DNA of 64,000 bases from Saccharothrix sp. (GTDB lineage: Bacteria; Actinomycetota; Actinomycetes; Mycobacteriales; Pseudonocardiaceae). The stretch's first letter is position 1, and each line of letters opens with the position of its first letter. The notes under the pieces are model-generated. The model was given only the letters and a program-made list of their open reading frames with translations, did not search any database and was not told the origin of the DNA. The position numbers were made by a program, and so were the translations under genes. Positions 1 to 9,018 of the stretch are shown here, piece by piece. The DNA lies in assembly GCF_031180885.1 (NCBI RefSeq), contig NZ_JAPSLK010000007.1, positions 43,228 through 107,227 of the forward strand, given 5' to 3'.

Positions 1-159
1 ATGCGGTGCGGCGCGTGCCCTTCTTCTCGTTCTCGAAGATCGATTGCGACAGGCGATCGATGCGCCCCTGGGCCCAGGGGTCGCCGGCCGGACGCCGGCA
101 CGCGTCGCGCGCGCTCCCCGGCCACCGTCGATCACAACCGACCGATGGAGGAACCCCCC

Positions 160-669
160 ATGACGACAACCACCCCGTTCCTGCCTGCTCGGCCGGAGGA
201 CCTGCCGACACCGCCCACGGGATGGCCGATCGGCTCCTACGCCACCTACGCCGAAGCCCAACGCGCCGTGGACCACCTGGCCGACCACGACTTCCCCGTG
301 CACGACGTCACCATCGTCGGCGTCGAGCCGATGGTCGTCGAACGGGTCACCGCACGGCTGACCTGGCGCCGCGTCCTGGCCGGCGGTGCGGCGTCCGGTG
401 CCTGGTTCGGCTTGTTCGTCGGCCTGCTGCTCGGCGTGTTCAGCACCGGACCGCTGTCCGCGCCGCTCCTGACCGGCTTGCTCACCGGCATCGTCTTCGG
501 CACGACGTTCGCCGCCGCCGGCTACGCGTCGCTGAGGGGCCAACGCGACTTCGCCTCCACCACCCAACTCGTCGCCGGCCGCTACGACGTGCTGTGCGAA
601 CCCCGCCACGCCGAGAAGGGCCGCGACCTGCTGGCCCGACTCGCCCTCACCGCGCCGTCAGCCGCCTGA
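160..669 (+). CDS. General stress protein 17M-like membrane-associated protein
   Basis: A 169-residue protein. The N-terminal half (about residues 22-60) has the pattern GSYATYAEAQRAVDHLADH followed by VTIVGVEP, typical of the general stress protein 17M (YflT-like) domain of actinobacteria. Residues about 70-125 are Gly- and Ala-rich and hydrophobic and probably form two membrane-embedded helices. The ATG at 160 was chosen over upstream starts because GGAGG lies about 8 bases before it and homology begins near it. The stop lies inside the debris of a minus-strand transposase. The family is known from stress regulons; its biochemical role is unknown. Nothing in the window ties it to its neighbours. 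Confidence 0.7.
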   Translation: MTTTTPFLPARPEDLPTPPTGWPIGSYATYAEAQRAVDHLADHDFPVHDVTIVGVEPMVVERVTARLTWRRVLAGGAASGAWFGLFVGLLLGVFSTGPLSAPLLTGLLTGIVFGTTFAAAGYASLRGQRDFASTTQLVAGRYDVLCEPRHAEKGRDLLARLALTAPSAA

Positions 670-960
670 GAACCGGAACCGGAGCCACAGCGCCGAACCG
701 AAAGGAGGTTTGCGCAGGGGCTTTCGGGGTGCGGCGCAGCTTCGTGCAGACGGCCTGGGCGACCGAGGCCAGCGTGACGTGGCGGTGCCAACCGACCCGG
801 GAACGGCCTTCGAAGTGGTCCAGGCCCGGGCCGTCCTTGAGTTCGCGGTAGTCCTGCTCGATGCGCCACCGCATCTTGGCCAGTTTCACCAGGTCCCGCA
901 GGCGGATGCCGTCGGGCAGGGTGGACAGCCAGTAGTCGGTGGGTTCGGCCGCGCGTCGCG
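647..960 (-). pseudogene. Truncated IS701-type transposase, C-terminal remnant
   Basis: Read on the minus strand, the sequence gives EPTDYWLSTLP, then LAKMRWRIEQDYRELKDG, then GLDHFEGRS and GWHRHVTL. This is the C-terminal DDE region (YREL signature with the last catalytic Glu) of IS701-type (DUF4338/NF033540) transposases common in actinomycetes. The N-terminal two thirds and a start codon are missing. The upstream edge meets an unrelated reading frame near 950-961. Similarity fades after the LRRTPKAPA segment, near 700, and the open frame then runs into the end of the stress-protein gene. I see no terminal inverted repeats. It is a dead fragment, not a mobile element. Confidence 0.75.
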
Positions 961-1119
961 GTGCTCGGCGTCGTAGGAACGCAGTGCCGCTGTCAGGGCA
1001 CGCACTTGGTGGACGTCGGTTGCGCCCACCCGCTCAGGAACCGGTGTGGTGGCAGGGCCTACGGCGAGCAGGTCCACCTCGGCTTGCGTAAGCGCCGCCC
1101 TCGGGTCGCCATCGAAGCT
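961..1119 (-). pseudogene. Fragment resembling an XRE/TPR-type regulator
   Basis: About 53 codons on the minus strand contain RVGATDVHQVRALTAALRSYD. This resembles the RVGxxDVxxVxxxTxxLRxLD stretch that follows the HTH domain in many actinobacterial XRE-family regulators. There is no start, no HTH and no C-terminal part, and the frame is joined directly to the transposase remnant. The assignment rests on one short motif. It could be chance, but the composition is protein-like and unlike its flanks. Confidence 0.35.
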
Positions 1120-1157
1120 CGGTGGTGGGTGTGCAGGAGCCGGCAGGTGGCGCGGTG

Positions 1158-2387
1158 TCAGCCGCGCGCCCTGCCGCGTGTCGCGATCGGCAGGCGCAAC
1201 GCCGCGACCAGCACCGCCGCTACCACCAAGGGCAGCGGGCTGCCGAAGGTCGCGAGCAAGTTGCCGACCGGCGTGGCCTGGTACCACAGTCCCGAGCCGT
1301 CGGGCAGGCGCTGGGCCGCCCAGTACACGGGCAGGCCGCACCACAACGCCACGACGAGTGCGGCCACCGCCGCGCGGGTCGAGTCCGCCGCCACCAGCCA
1401 CACCAGCGCGGGCACCACCCACACCAGGTGCGGTGGCCAGGTGACGGGCGAGACCAGCGCCGCGGTGCATCCCACCAGCACCGCGCCTGCCAACTCGTCA
1501 CCCCGCTGCCGGGCGGCCGCCGCGACCACCAGGCCTACCCCGGCGACCGCCGCGCACACCGGCAACGCGGGCCACGCCGACCCCGGGTCCCCCGTCAGCC
1601 GGGCGAACAGGCCGAACAACGAGTGGTTCACGCCGACCTCGTCGACCAGGACCCGTCCGGAATCGAGGAACAGCCCGTCCAGCCAGTAGCGCGCCGAGTC
1701 GCCGGGCAGGACGGCGAAGCCGAGGCCGATCGTGGCGACCACCGTGCCGACGGCCCACGCCGCGGCCACCCGGCGCCCGGTGAACCACAGATACCCGACG
1801 AACAGCAGCGGGGTGAGCTTGACCGCCGCGGCGAGCCCGATCGCGACGCCGCTCCACCGGGCCGGCACCGCCGGGTGCAGGCCGACCAGGACCAGCAGCA
1901 CGAGCAACACGTTGACCTGCCCGAGCACCGTGTTCGACAGCACCGGGTCCAGCGCGTGCGCGGCCACCGCCACGACCGCCGAGACGGCCCAGGGCAGCCT
2001 CGGGCGCAGGCCCGCCATCGACAGCGAGACCCGCACGACCCCGGCCAGGGCGACGAGGTCGAGCACCAGCCACGCCGCCTGCGCCACCGCCGCACCGAGC
2101 AGCGCCGGCACGGTGAACAGCAGCGCGGCGAACGGCGGATAGGTGAACGGCAGGCCGGACGCGATGTCGGCCGCGTCGACCTCCACGGCGTAGAGCGGTC
2201 GGCCGTCGAGGACCGCCGCGCCGCCCGCCCGGTACACCGCGAAGTCCGCCATCCACACGAACGACAGCCCCGGCGCCGTGGTGCGCAACGCCCATCCACC
2301 GACGACGCCGACCACGACCACCGCGACCGCGCAGCACCCGAACCACCGCCGACGCACCACCGCCTCGGCTCCGTGCACACCAACCAC
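1158..2387 (-). CDS. GT87 (DUF2029) polyprenol-phosphate mannosyltransferase-like membrane protein
   Basis: A 409-residue polytopic membrane protein with about ten hydrophobic helices. The first lies at residues 15-32. The loop sequence VYRAGGAAVLDGRPLY followed by GLPFTYPPFAALLF is the hallmark of glycosyltransferase family 87 (DUF2029), the GT-C group that includes PimE and other polyprenol-phosphate-mannose-dependent alpha-mannosyltransferases. Such enzymes add mannose to phosphatidylinositol mannosides or similar envelope glycans outside the membrane. GTG at 2387 is preceded by GGCGGAGGG. It is transcribed away from the methyltransferase-oxygenase group with only 82 bases between them, and no cluster role is apparent. 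The acceptor cannot be read from sequence. Confidence 0.8.
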   Translation of the reverse strand: MVGVHGAEAVVRRRWFGCCAVAVVVVGVVGGWALRTTAPGLSFVWMADFAVYRAGGAAVLDGRPLYAVEVDAADIASGLPFTYPPFAALLFTVPALLGAAVAQAAWLVLDLVALAGVVRVSLSMAGLRPRLPWAVSAVVAVAAHALDPVLSNTVLGQVNVLLVLLVLVGLHPAVPARWSGVAIGLAAAVKLTPLLFVGYLWFTGRRVAAAWAVGTVVATIGLGFAVLPGDSARYWLDGLFLDSGRVLVDEVGVNHSLFGLFARLTGDPGSAWPALPVCAAVAGVGLVVAAAARQRGDELAGAVLVGCTAALVSPVTWPPHLVWVVPALVWLVAADSTRAAVAALVVALWCGLPVYWAAQRLPDGSGLWYQATPVGNLLATFGSPLPLVVAAVLVAALRLPIATRGRARG

Positions 2388-2469
2388 CCCTCCGCCGAAC
2401 GGCGGTACCAGCAGGGCGGAGGTTACGACAGCTCGTCCGCGCGACGCGGTGTCCTCACACCATCGTGTA

Positions 2470-3291
2470 TCACCTCGATTTGCGTGCCGCGACGATCACG
2501 TACCCGATCTGGTCCTTCCTCGGCAGGAAGAAGCCGCGGTGCATCCTGGTGAACCCGTCCAGCGCCGCCTCCCCGAACCGCGCGGAGAAGCGGTCGCGCA
2601 CGCGCATCGCCTCCCTGAGGAACTTCCCCTTCATCCCGAACACCCGCGGCCCGCACTGGGTGTACTCCTCCACCGCGAACCCGGCGGCGCGGGTGTGGTC
2701 GAGCCACTCCGACGTCGTGGGCAGTTCCTTCAGCTTCAGGCTGTCCATGAACTGCCGCACCCGATCGGTCTCGTCGGCGCGTTCGAGGCTGAAGTCCGAG
2801 AAGGACAAGCGACCGCCCGGCTTGAGCACCCGGTGGAACTCGCGCAACGCCGCGTCCACGTCCGGGGCGTTCTGCAGCGACTCCAGGGCGAGCACGGCAT
2901 CGAAGGTGTCGTCCGGGAACGGCAGGGCCATGTAGTCGCCGTACCGGACCTCGACGAGATCACCCGCGCCGGCCGCCCGGATCCGCTCCCCCGCCGCGTC
3001 GATCTCGGCCCGGCTGACCGTCACCCCGGTGACGCGCACGCCGTGGGCGCGGGCCACGTGTATCGCCGTCTCACCGGGACCGCACCCGGCGTCGAGCAGG
3101 TGCTGTCCCGTCCGCAAGCCCAGCGTGTCGGTCACCTTGGTGGTGATCCGCAACAGGGCGTCGACCAGGGACGCCCCGTCCTCGTCGTCGTACCAGTACC
3201 ACATGTGCAGCCGACCGTCGCGCAACGCGTCGCCGATGGCCGCGCCCTCGTCGTAGTGCCGGCCGATCTCGGCCGCGTGGTCGTCCACCAC
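2470..3291 (-). CDS. SAM-dependent small-molecule methyltransferase
   Basis: About 273 residues. SAM motif I is clear (HLLDAGCGPGETAIHVA), followed by VTVSRAEI, a conserved acidic post-I segment, and the LKPGGRLSFSD strand. The segment LHMWYWYDDEDGASLVDAL before motif I is typical of the UbiE-like methyltransferases of natural-product clusters, for example rifamycin Orf14-type O-methyltransferases. GTG at 3291 sits 4 bases after the stop of the upstream oxygenase gene, so the pair is very likely co-transcribed; GTG at 3288 is an alternative. Proposed role: O- or N-methylation of the cluster product. The substrate is not inferable. Confidence 0.8.
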   Translation of the reverse strand: MVDDHAAEIGRHYDEGAAIGDALRDGRLHMWYWYDDEDGASLVDALLRITTKVTDTLGLRTGQHLLDAGCGPGETAIHVARAHGVRVTGVTVSRAEIDAAGERIRAAGAGDLVEVRYGDYMALPFPDDTFDAVLALESLQNAPDVDAALREFHRVLKPGGRLSFSDFSLERADETDRVRQFMDSLKLKELPTTSEWLDHTRAAGFAVEEYTQCGPRVFGMKGKFLREAMRVRDRFSARFGEAALDGFTRMHRGFFLPRKDQIGYVIVAARKSR

Positions 3292-3295
3292 GCTC

Positions 3296-4477
3296 TCACA
3301 GGTAGACGGTGTTGGGGCCGAGGCCCGACAACACCCGCCCGTACAGCTCGAAGTTGGTGTTCGGGTGCAGGATCGCGTGCAGGTGCATGGCGTGCATGTC
3401 CCGCTCGACCCGCTGGATGGGTGCGTCGTGGTAGATCGACGAGCCACCGCTCGCGGTCTTCAGCAACTCGACCGCCTGCTTGGCGCGCAGCGCCCCCGCG
3501 CCGAGGCCGAGCCGGACGCGGGCGCGCTCCTCGACGGTCCACTGCTCGCCGGCGACGGACTTCCGGTCGACGATCTCGGCGTTCCGGTCCAGGTGGAACG
3601 CGGCCTCGTCGGCCAGGGTGCGGGCCTCGCCGAGTTGGAGGTGGGTGATCGGCGCCTCGCGCTGCTCCTCGTAGTCGGTGTAGGTGATCTTGCGTCCGGG
3701 CAGGCGTTCGAGGAACAAGCTGAGGGCCGCCTCGGCGAGCCCGATCGCGGGCGCGCCGACGGTCGCGCACGCGACCGGCATGAACGGGACGCGATGGGCC
3801 GGCGACGCCGCACCCACCTGCTTCGGGTGCACACCCGCGAGCACGGGCCCGAGTGGCAGCACCCGGTGGTCGGGGACGAACAGGTCGCGCGCGACGGTGG
3901 TCACGCTGCCGCTGGCGCGCAGACCCGTCGTGTGCCAGTCGTCGATCACCTCCACGTCCGGCATGGGTACCGCGAGCATGACCGGCTCGTGCGTGCCGTC
4001 CGGCCGTGCCACCACCGCGGCGTTGGTGTTCCAGTGGCTCTGCAACGCGCCCGAGTTGAAGCGCCACTGCCCGTTGACGACGACGCCTCCGTCGACCGGC
4101 ACGGCCATCGCCGTGGGGCTGATGATGCCGCCGATCCGGACATCCGGCGTGGAGAAGACCTCCTCCTGGGTCTCGTCGGGGAAGAAACCCATCATCCAGG
4201 TCCCCATCGCCCACACGGTCGCCACCCACGCGGCGGAGCCGTCGCCCTTGCCGAGCTCGGCGAGCACTGAATGGGTGGTTCGCGCGTCGGCGGCGTAGCC
4301 GCCGAACCGTTCGGGCAGGCGGAGCTTCAACACACCGGCGTCCGCCATGGCGTCGACGACCTCGTCGTGCAACCGGCGGTGTTCCTCTCCCCAGACGGCG
4401 TGCTCGCGCAACACGGGGATGATGTGCGCGGTGCGCTCGGCCAGCGCGGAAGGCGTGGGCATCTCGACGGTACTCAT
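3296..4477 (-). CDS. Acyl-CoA-dehydrogenase-fold flavin-dependent oxygenase
   Basis: A 393-residue protein of the acyl-CoA dehydrogenase fold. It has an N-terminal helical domain with LPERFGGYA and LAELGKGDGSAAWVA, a middle beta domain (VVVNGQWRFNSGALQS, then DDWHTTGLRASGS) and a C-terminal helical domain. WHTTGLRASGS and the lack of an acyl-CoA catalytic Glu signature place it with the two-component hydroxylases (HsaA, NcnH/ActVA-Orf5 type). These use reduced flavin from a separate reductase to hydroxylate phenols or amines. No flavin reductase is visible in the window. ATG at 4477 was chosen because GGGAG lies just upstream. It forms an operon with the downstream methyltransferase. Confidence 0.75.
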   Translation of the reverse strand: MSTVEMPTPSALAERTAHIIPVLREHAVWGEEHRRLHDEVVDAMADAGVLKLRLPERFGGYAADARTTHSVLAELGKGDGSAAWVATVWAMGTWMMGFFPDETQEEVFSTPDVRIGGIISPTAMAVPVDGGVVVNGQWRFNSGALQSHWNTNAAVVARPDGTHEPVMLAVPMPDVEVIDDWHTTGLRASGSVTTVARDLFVPDHRVLPLGPVLAGVHPKQVGAASPAHRVPFMPVACATVGAPAIGLAEAALSLFLERLPGRKITYTDYEEQREAPITHLQLGEARTLADEAAFHLDRNAEIVDRKSVAGEQWTVEERARVRLGLGAGALRAKQAVELLKTASGGSSIYHDAPIQRVERDMHAMHLHAILHPNTNFELYGRVLSGLGPNTVYL

Positions 4478-4636
4478 GCGTATCTCCCGCATCAAAGGGG
4501 CGATGACAAGGGGGCGGGTGCCCTTCCGTGTGGTCGGCTCGCGCCCCGTTCCGACGCTGCCGGCCTCGCTCGGAATACCGCTACTTCCTGATTGCTTTGG
4601 TCTTGACGAAGGGTCCCGATCGTCCACATCGGACGC

Positions 4637-5635
4637 TCAGTCCACGACCGCCGGAAGGTTGAAGGACTCGAACAGGTTCACGTCCAGGAAGGCGTACACG
4701 TGACTGATACCCGCGTCCGTGAGCGTGAGCACCTGGAGGAATGCGGCGTGGTAGCGGCCGTCGGGCTCCAGGGTGTAGGTGGCGAACGCGGGCTGGCCGT
4801 TGGCGTCGGCGCGCACCAACCGCGCCTGGCCGGGGCGCACGGAGCAGCGGTGCGTCAGGTGGTGTGCGATGTGCTCGCGCCCGAGGTACCACTCCAGCAG
4901 CGGCGGCATCTCCCACGCCGCGTCCTGGGTCAGCAGGTCCACAATGGCCGGCACGTTCTTCTGCTCCCAGGCCGCGACGTACTCGTCGAGCAGCCTGCGG
5001 TGGGCCGCCGTGGTCGGCTCCATGACGTCCCCGCTGCGCGGGCTCAACCGATCCAGGTGGGCGCGGGCTCGTTGCAGCATGCTGTTGACCGCGGCGGTCG
5101 TGGTACCCAACGCCGCGGCCGTGTCCGCGGCGGGCCACATCAGCACCTCGCGCAGGACGAGCACGGCCCGCTGGCGCGGCGTGAGGTGCTGCAACGTGGC
5201 GACGAAGGCCAGCCGAACCGTCTCACGCGCCGCCACCAGGACAGCGGGGTCGGCGCTGTCGGACTGCGGCGAGTCGTCCGGGAGCGGTTCCAGCCACGGC
5301 ACTTCCGGCCGTTCCACGACGTCCTCGCTCGGGTCGGAGTTCGGCCCGAGACCCATCGGCAGGGGCCGCCTGCTGCGGCCCTCCAGGGCGTTGAGGCAGG
5401 CGGAGGTGGCGATCCGGTACATCCAGGTGCGCACCGACGAGCGGTTCTCGAACCGGTCGAAGGCTCGCCACGCGCGCAGGTAGGTCTCCTGGACCAGGTC
5501 CTCGGCCTCGTGCGCCGAGCCGACCATCCGGTAGCAGAAGGCCAGTAGCTCCCGCCGCAGACCCTCCGCACCCCGCAGGAAGTCGGTCTCGCGCCGCTGG
5601 TCCACTGCCTCCGTCACGTCCCGCCCTTTCGCCAT
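4637..5635 (-). CDS. ECF sigma factor with SnoaL-like C-terminal domain (SigJ/SigG type)
   Basis: A 332-residue RNA polymerase sigma factor. Region 2 is at the N terminus (LLAFCYRMVGSAHEAEDLVQETYLRAWRAFDRF) and region 4 in the middle (LTPRQRAVLVLREVLMWPAADTAAALG). A SnoaL/NTF2-like C-terminal domain covers about residues 205-330 (RLLDEYVAAWEQKNVPAIVDLL). This fused architecture is that of the TIGR02960 group, in which the C-terminal domain often replaces an anti-sigma partner and may sense a ligand. The gene is divergent from the MFS exporter, with 116 bases between starts, and lies upstream of the oxygenase-methyltransferase pair. It is a plausible cluster-specific activator. ATG at 5635 fits the domain boundary. 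Confidence 0.85.
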   Translation of the reverse strand: MAKGRDVTEAVDQRRETDFLRGAEGLRRELLAFCYRMVGSAHEAEDLVQETYLRAWRAFDRFENRSSVRTWMYRIATSACLNALEGRSRRPLPMGLGPNSDPSEDVVERPEVPWLEPLPDDSPQSDSADPAVLVAARETVRLAFVATLQHLTPRQRAVLVLREVLMWPAADTAAALGTTTAAVNSMLQRARAHLDRLSPRSGDVMEPTTAAHRRLLDEYVAAWEQKNVPAIVDLLTQDAAWEMPPLLEWYLGREHIAHHLTHRCSVRPGQARLVRADANGQPAFATYTLEPDGRYHAAFLQVLTLTDAGISHVYAFLDVNLFESFNLPAVVD

Positions 5636-5638
5636 AGC

Positions 5639-5661
5639 CACTCGACTCGCCCGTTCGAGTG
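5639..5661. promoter_or_regulatory. Inverted repeat just upstream of the sigma factor start
   Basis: CACTCGA and TCGAGTG form a perfect 7-base inverted repeat separated by 9 bases, within 26 bases of the sigma-factor start and inside the divergent promoter region shared with the exporter. It may be an operator or a translation-control hairpin for the sigma gene. No regulator is assigned. Confidence 0.3.
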
Positions 5662-5751
5662 AATCGCGGCACTCGCGACCGTTGACCCGATGATTCCACC
5701 CTCCGTGACCGGTCTGCACGGGTAGAGCCGTATGAGGCGGAAGGATAGCCG

Positions 5752-7353
5752 ATGGAAGACCGGATCGGGACCGGAGCCGAGCCACTGGCGGGCCGCCGCG
5801 AGTGGATCGGGCTCGCGGTACTCGCACTCCCGACTTTGTTGCTGTCGCTGGACATCAGCGTGTTGTACCTCGCATTGCCGCACCTGAGCGCGCAACTGGG
5901 CGCCGACAGCGCGGAACAGCTGTGGATCATGGACATCTACACGTTCCTGCTCGCCGGCTTCCTCATCACAATGGGCACGCTCGGCGACCGCATCGGCCGC
6001 CGGAAGCTCCTGCTCATCGGCGCCGCGGTGTTCGGCCTGGCGTCGGTGGTGGCAGCGTTCTCGACCAGCACGGAGATGCTGATCGTCGCCCGTGCCCTGA
6101 TGGGCGTTTCCGGCGCGACGCTGATGCCGTCGACGCTCGCCCTGATCACGAACATGTTCGCCAACCCGAAACAGCGCGGCGCGGCGATCGGCGTGTGGGC
6201 CAGCTGCATGATGGTGGGCGCGGCGCTGGGCCCGGTGATCGGTGGCGTGATGCTCGAACTGTGGTGGTGGGGCTCGGTGTTCCTGATGGGCGTGCCCGTG
6301 ATGCTGCTGCTGCTCGCGACCGGCCCCGCCCTGCTGCCCGAGTACAAGGACGCCGCCGCCGGCCGGGTCGACCTGCTCAGCGTGCTGCTGTCGCTGGCCG
6401 CGATCCTGCCCGTCATCTACGGGTTGAAGGACGCGGCGAAGGACGGCATCGGCGTCACGGCGATCGTCACCGTGCTGGTCGGTCTGGCGTTCGCCGCGGT
6501 CTTCGCCGTGCGCCAGTTGCGTTTGGACAGTCCACTCCTGGACCTGCGGCTGTTCCGCGTCCGCGCGTTCAGCGCCGCGCTGTCCATCATCATCCTGGGC
6601 GGCATCCCGCTCGCGGGGATCTTCCTGCTCGCCAGCATCCACCTGCAGACGGTCAAGGACCTGCCGCCCACGCAGGCCGGCCTGTGGCTGGCCCCGGTCG
6701 GCCTGGTGATCGCCGTGGGCGCGAGCGTGGCGCCCGCCATCGCGCAGAAGGTGCGGCCCGCCTACGTCATCGCGGTCGGCTTCGTCGGCTCGGTCATCGG
6801 CTTCCTGCTGCTGACGCAGGCCGACAGCACCACGGCGACGGTGGTGATCCTCATCGCCATGCTCCTGGTCTACCTCGGCGTCGGGCCGTCGATGGCGCTG
6901 GGCGTCGACATGGTCGTGGGCTCCGCACCGCCCGAGAAGGCCGGCTCGGCGTCGGCGACCTCGGAGACCAGCACCGAGTTGGGCGTGGCGCTGGGCATCG
7001 CCCTGGTGGGCAGCCTCGGCACGGCCGTGTACCGCGAGGCGGTCGAGGTGCCGTCCGGCGTCACCGGGGACCAGGCGCAGCAGGCGAAGGACAGCATCAG
7101 CGGGGCGTCCGCCGTCGCGGACGACCTGCCCCCGGACGTCGGTGCCCAACTGCTGGGCAGCGCGCGCGACGCGTTCGACACGGCGCTCAACGCGGGAGCG
7201 GTGTTCGGCGCGGTCATGTTCGCCTTGTGCGCGCTGATCGCGATCACGCTGCTGCGGCACGTCCCCCCGAGTGGCGCGAGCCAGACGGAGGAAGCCCCGG
7301 AGGGCGATCGGGCGACCGAGCCCGGCCTCACCCCGCTCGAATCGCGAGAATAA
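5752..7353 (+). CDS. DHA2-family (14-TM) MFS drug exporter
   Basis: A 533-residue major facilitator protein with about 14 predicted membrane segments. Motif A of the family is visible as GTLGDRIGRRKLLLIG, the DHA2 motif D1 as LDISVLYLALPHL in helix 1, and motif C as GAALGPVIGG in helix 5. Best matches by motif are the LfrA/QacA/SmvA group of cation and antibiotic exporters. It is transcribed divergently from the ECF sigma factor and towards the biosynthetic genes, so it probably exports the cluster product or gives self-resistance. ATG at 5752 follows GGAAGGA. A strong terminator follows the stop, so it is probably a monocistronic unit. Confidence 0.85.
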   Translation: MEDRIGTGAEPLAGRREWIGLAVLALPTLLLSLDISVLYLALPHLSAQLGADSAEQLWIMDIYTFLLAGFLITMGTLGDRIGRRKLLLIGAAVFGLASVVAAFSTSTEMLIVARALMGVSGATLMPSTLALITNMFANPKQRGAAIGVWASCMMVGAALGPVIGGVMLELWWWGSVFLMGVPVMLLLLATGPALLPEYKDAAAGRVDLLSVLLSLAAILPVIYGLKDAAKDGIGVTAIVTVLVGLAFAAVFAVRQLRLDSPLLDLRLFRVRAFSAALSIIILGGIPLAGIFLLASIHLQTVKDLPPTQAGLWLAPVGLVIAVGASVAPAIAQKVRPAYVIAVGFVGSVIGFLLLTQADSTTATVVILIAMLLVYLGVGPSMALGVDMVVGSAPPEKAGSASATSETSTELGVALGIALVGSLGTAVYREAVEVPSGVTGDQAQQAKDSISGASAVADDLPPDVGAQLLGSARDAFDTALNAGAVFGAVMFALCALIAITLLRHVPPSGASQTEEAPEGDRATEPGLTPLESRE

Positions 7354-7382
7354 CCCACGATATTCCCCGCCAGTTAGCCAAC

Positions 7383-7421
7383 GGCCCGCAGGAACCATTC
7401 GGTCCTGCGGGCCACTCTTTT
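7383..7421 (+). terminator. Rho-independent terminator after the MFS exporter
   Basis: GGCCCGCAGGA (7383-7393) and TCCTGCGGGCC (7403-7413) form a perfect 11-base stem with a 9-base loop, followed by CTCTTTT. This separates the exporter transcript from the FAD monooxygenase that follows. Confidence 0.85.
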
Positions 7422-7619
7422 GCCCGCTTTCCGCGACATCGGGAAGCCGGCTAATCGACCAGCGCATCCTGGAAGATGCGTCGAGGCCACCTCACCTGGC
7501 ATCGTCGAATTGCACGCCACCACAGTCGACCTGCCGGCTCCGCGCGCATCTTCTCCCGCACGCGGGCGATGCCCGGCGCGGTCCGCGGCCTTTCCAGACG
7601 ATTCCAGGAGTGCGCCACG

Positions 7620-8993
7620 ATGCGAAAACATGTCGGAGATCGCGCCGTCGTGCTCGGTGGCGGCATGGGCGGCCTGCTCGCCACCAGAGTGCTCACCGAG
7701 TTCTTCGCCGAGGTCGTGCTGGTCGACCGGGACCGGCTGGTCGGGGTGACGAGCGCTCGGCGCGGTGTGCCCCAGGGCAGGCACGCCCACGGCCTGGTCG
7801 CCCGCGGCCACCAGATCCTGGAGTCGCTGTTCCCCGGCCTCACCGACCAGTTGATCGGCGCGGGCATCGAGCCCGGTGACCTCAACGGCGACATCCGGTG
7901 GTACTTCAACGGCGTGCGCCTGCGCCCGGTGCGCACGGGCCTGCTCTCCATCCCCGCCACCCGCCCGGTGCTGGAGCACCACGTCCGGCTGCGGGTGCTC
8001 GACTTGCCCAACGTCCGGCTCCTGGAGGAGCACGACATCGCGGGTCTGGCCACGACGCCGGACCACCGCCGGGTCACCGGCGTCGTGCTGCGCGCCGAGG
8101 GCGGGCGGGAGGTCGAACTGGACGCCGACCTCGTCCTCGACACCAGCGGACGCGGCTCGCGCACCCCGGTGTGGCTGGAACAGCTCGGCTACCGGCCGCC
8201 CGAGCAGGACCGGGTGAAGATCGACCTCGCCTACACCACCCAGCACTTCCGGATCCCGCACGACCCGCTCGGCCGGGACGTGGCGATCATCCCGGCGGCC
8301 ACGCCCGCCAACCCCCGCGGCGCGTTCTTCTACCGGTTGCCCGGCGGCGACGGCCGCATCGAGCTGTCCCTGACCGGAATGCTCGGCGACCACCCGCCGG
8401 TCGACCAGGACGGATTCCTCGAATACACCCGTTCGCTGCCCGTCAACACCATATACGACGCCGTCCGGCGCGGTGAGCCGATCGACGACCCGGTACAGTT
8501 CAAATTTCCCGCGAGCGTGCGTCGCAAATACGAGAAGCTGGATCGGTTCCCCCAGCGGCTCCTCGTCGCGGCTGACGCCGTGTGCAGTTTCAACCCGCTT
8601 TACGCGCAAGGCATGACAGTCGCGGCACTGGGCGCGCTGACCCTGCGCCGCCACCTTTCCCGCGGCACCGTGCCGGAACCGCTGGAATTCTTCCGCGACA
8701 TCGCGCGCGACGTCGACATGCCGTGGCAGTTCTCCGCCACCGCCGACCTCGGCTACGCCGGCGTCGAGGGCACCCGGACGCTGCGGACCCGGGTGGTGAA
8801 CGCCTACCTGCCGCGCCTGCAGGCAGCCGCCGCGCACGACGCCGCGCTGAGCACCGCCTTCATCCGCACCGCGGGTTTGGTGGACCCGCCGGCGCGCCTG
8901 CTGCGGCCCGGCACCGTCGCCCGCGTCCTCTGGCACTCGCGCCGCGGGTCGGCCACCGCCCCCGCCCCCGCGCAGACCGGCGTGCACCACTGA
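7620..8993 (+). CDS. FAD-dependent monooxygenase/oxidoreductase (UbiH-like)
   Basis: A 457-residue flavoprotein. The Rossmann dinucleotide motif is at the N terminus ([17 protein letters not shown], about residues 9-25), followed by [10 protein letters not shown] later segment, [23 protein letters not shown], replaces the usual GDAAH motif of group A flavin monooxygenases with ADAVCSFNP. This variant is seen in the tryptophan-halogenase/geranylgeranyl-reductase-like branch of the superfamily. No halogenase WxWxIP motif is seen. ATG at 7620 follows AGGAG and fits the Rossmann fold. It is the first gene of the main plus-strand biosynthetic run and ends 25 bases before the epoxide hydrolase-carrier gene, suggesting co-transcription. 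Likely role: oxidation of a cluster intermediate, possibly epoxidation upstream of the hydrolase (inference). Confidence 0.75.
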   Translation: MRKHVGDRAVVLGGGMGGLLATRVLTEFFAEVVLVDRDRLVGVTSARRGVPQGRHAHGLVARGHQILESLFPGLTDQLIGAGIEPGDLNGDIRWYFNGVRLRPVRTGLLSIPATRPVLEHHVRLRVLDLPNVRLLEEHDIAGLATTPDHRRVTGVVLRAEGGREVELDADLVLDTSGRGSRTPVWLEQLGYRPPEQDRVKIDLAYTTQHFRIPHDPLGRDVAIIPAATPANPRGAFFYRLPGGDGRIELSLTGMLGDHPPVDQDGFLEYTRSLPVNTIYDAVRRGEPIDDPVQFKFPASVRRKYEKLDRFPQRLLVAADAVCSFNPLYAQGMTVAALGALTLRRHLSRGTVPEPLEFFRDIARDVDMPWQFSATADLGYAGVEGTRTLRTRVVNAYLPRLQAAAAHDAALSTAFIRTAGLVDPPARLLRPGTVARVLWHSRRGSATAPAPAQTGVHH

Positions 8994-9018
8994 CCCCACG
9001 GCCCACTTGGAGGACATC

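Noticed and set aside
7620-8993. A flavin-dependent halogenase for chlorinating the tyrosine unit
   Set aside because: The WxWxIP motif and the catalytic Lys region of halogenases were not found, so a generic FAD monooxygenase call is safer.
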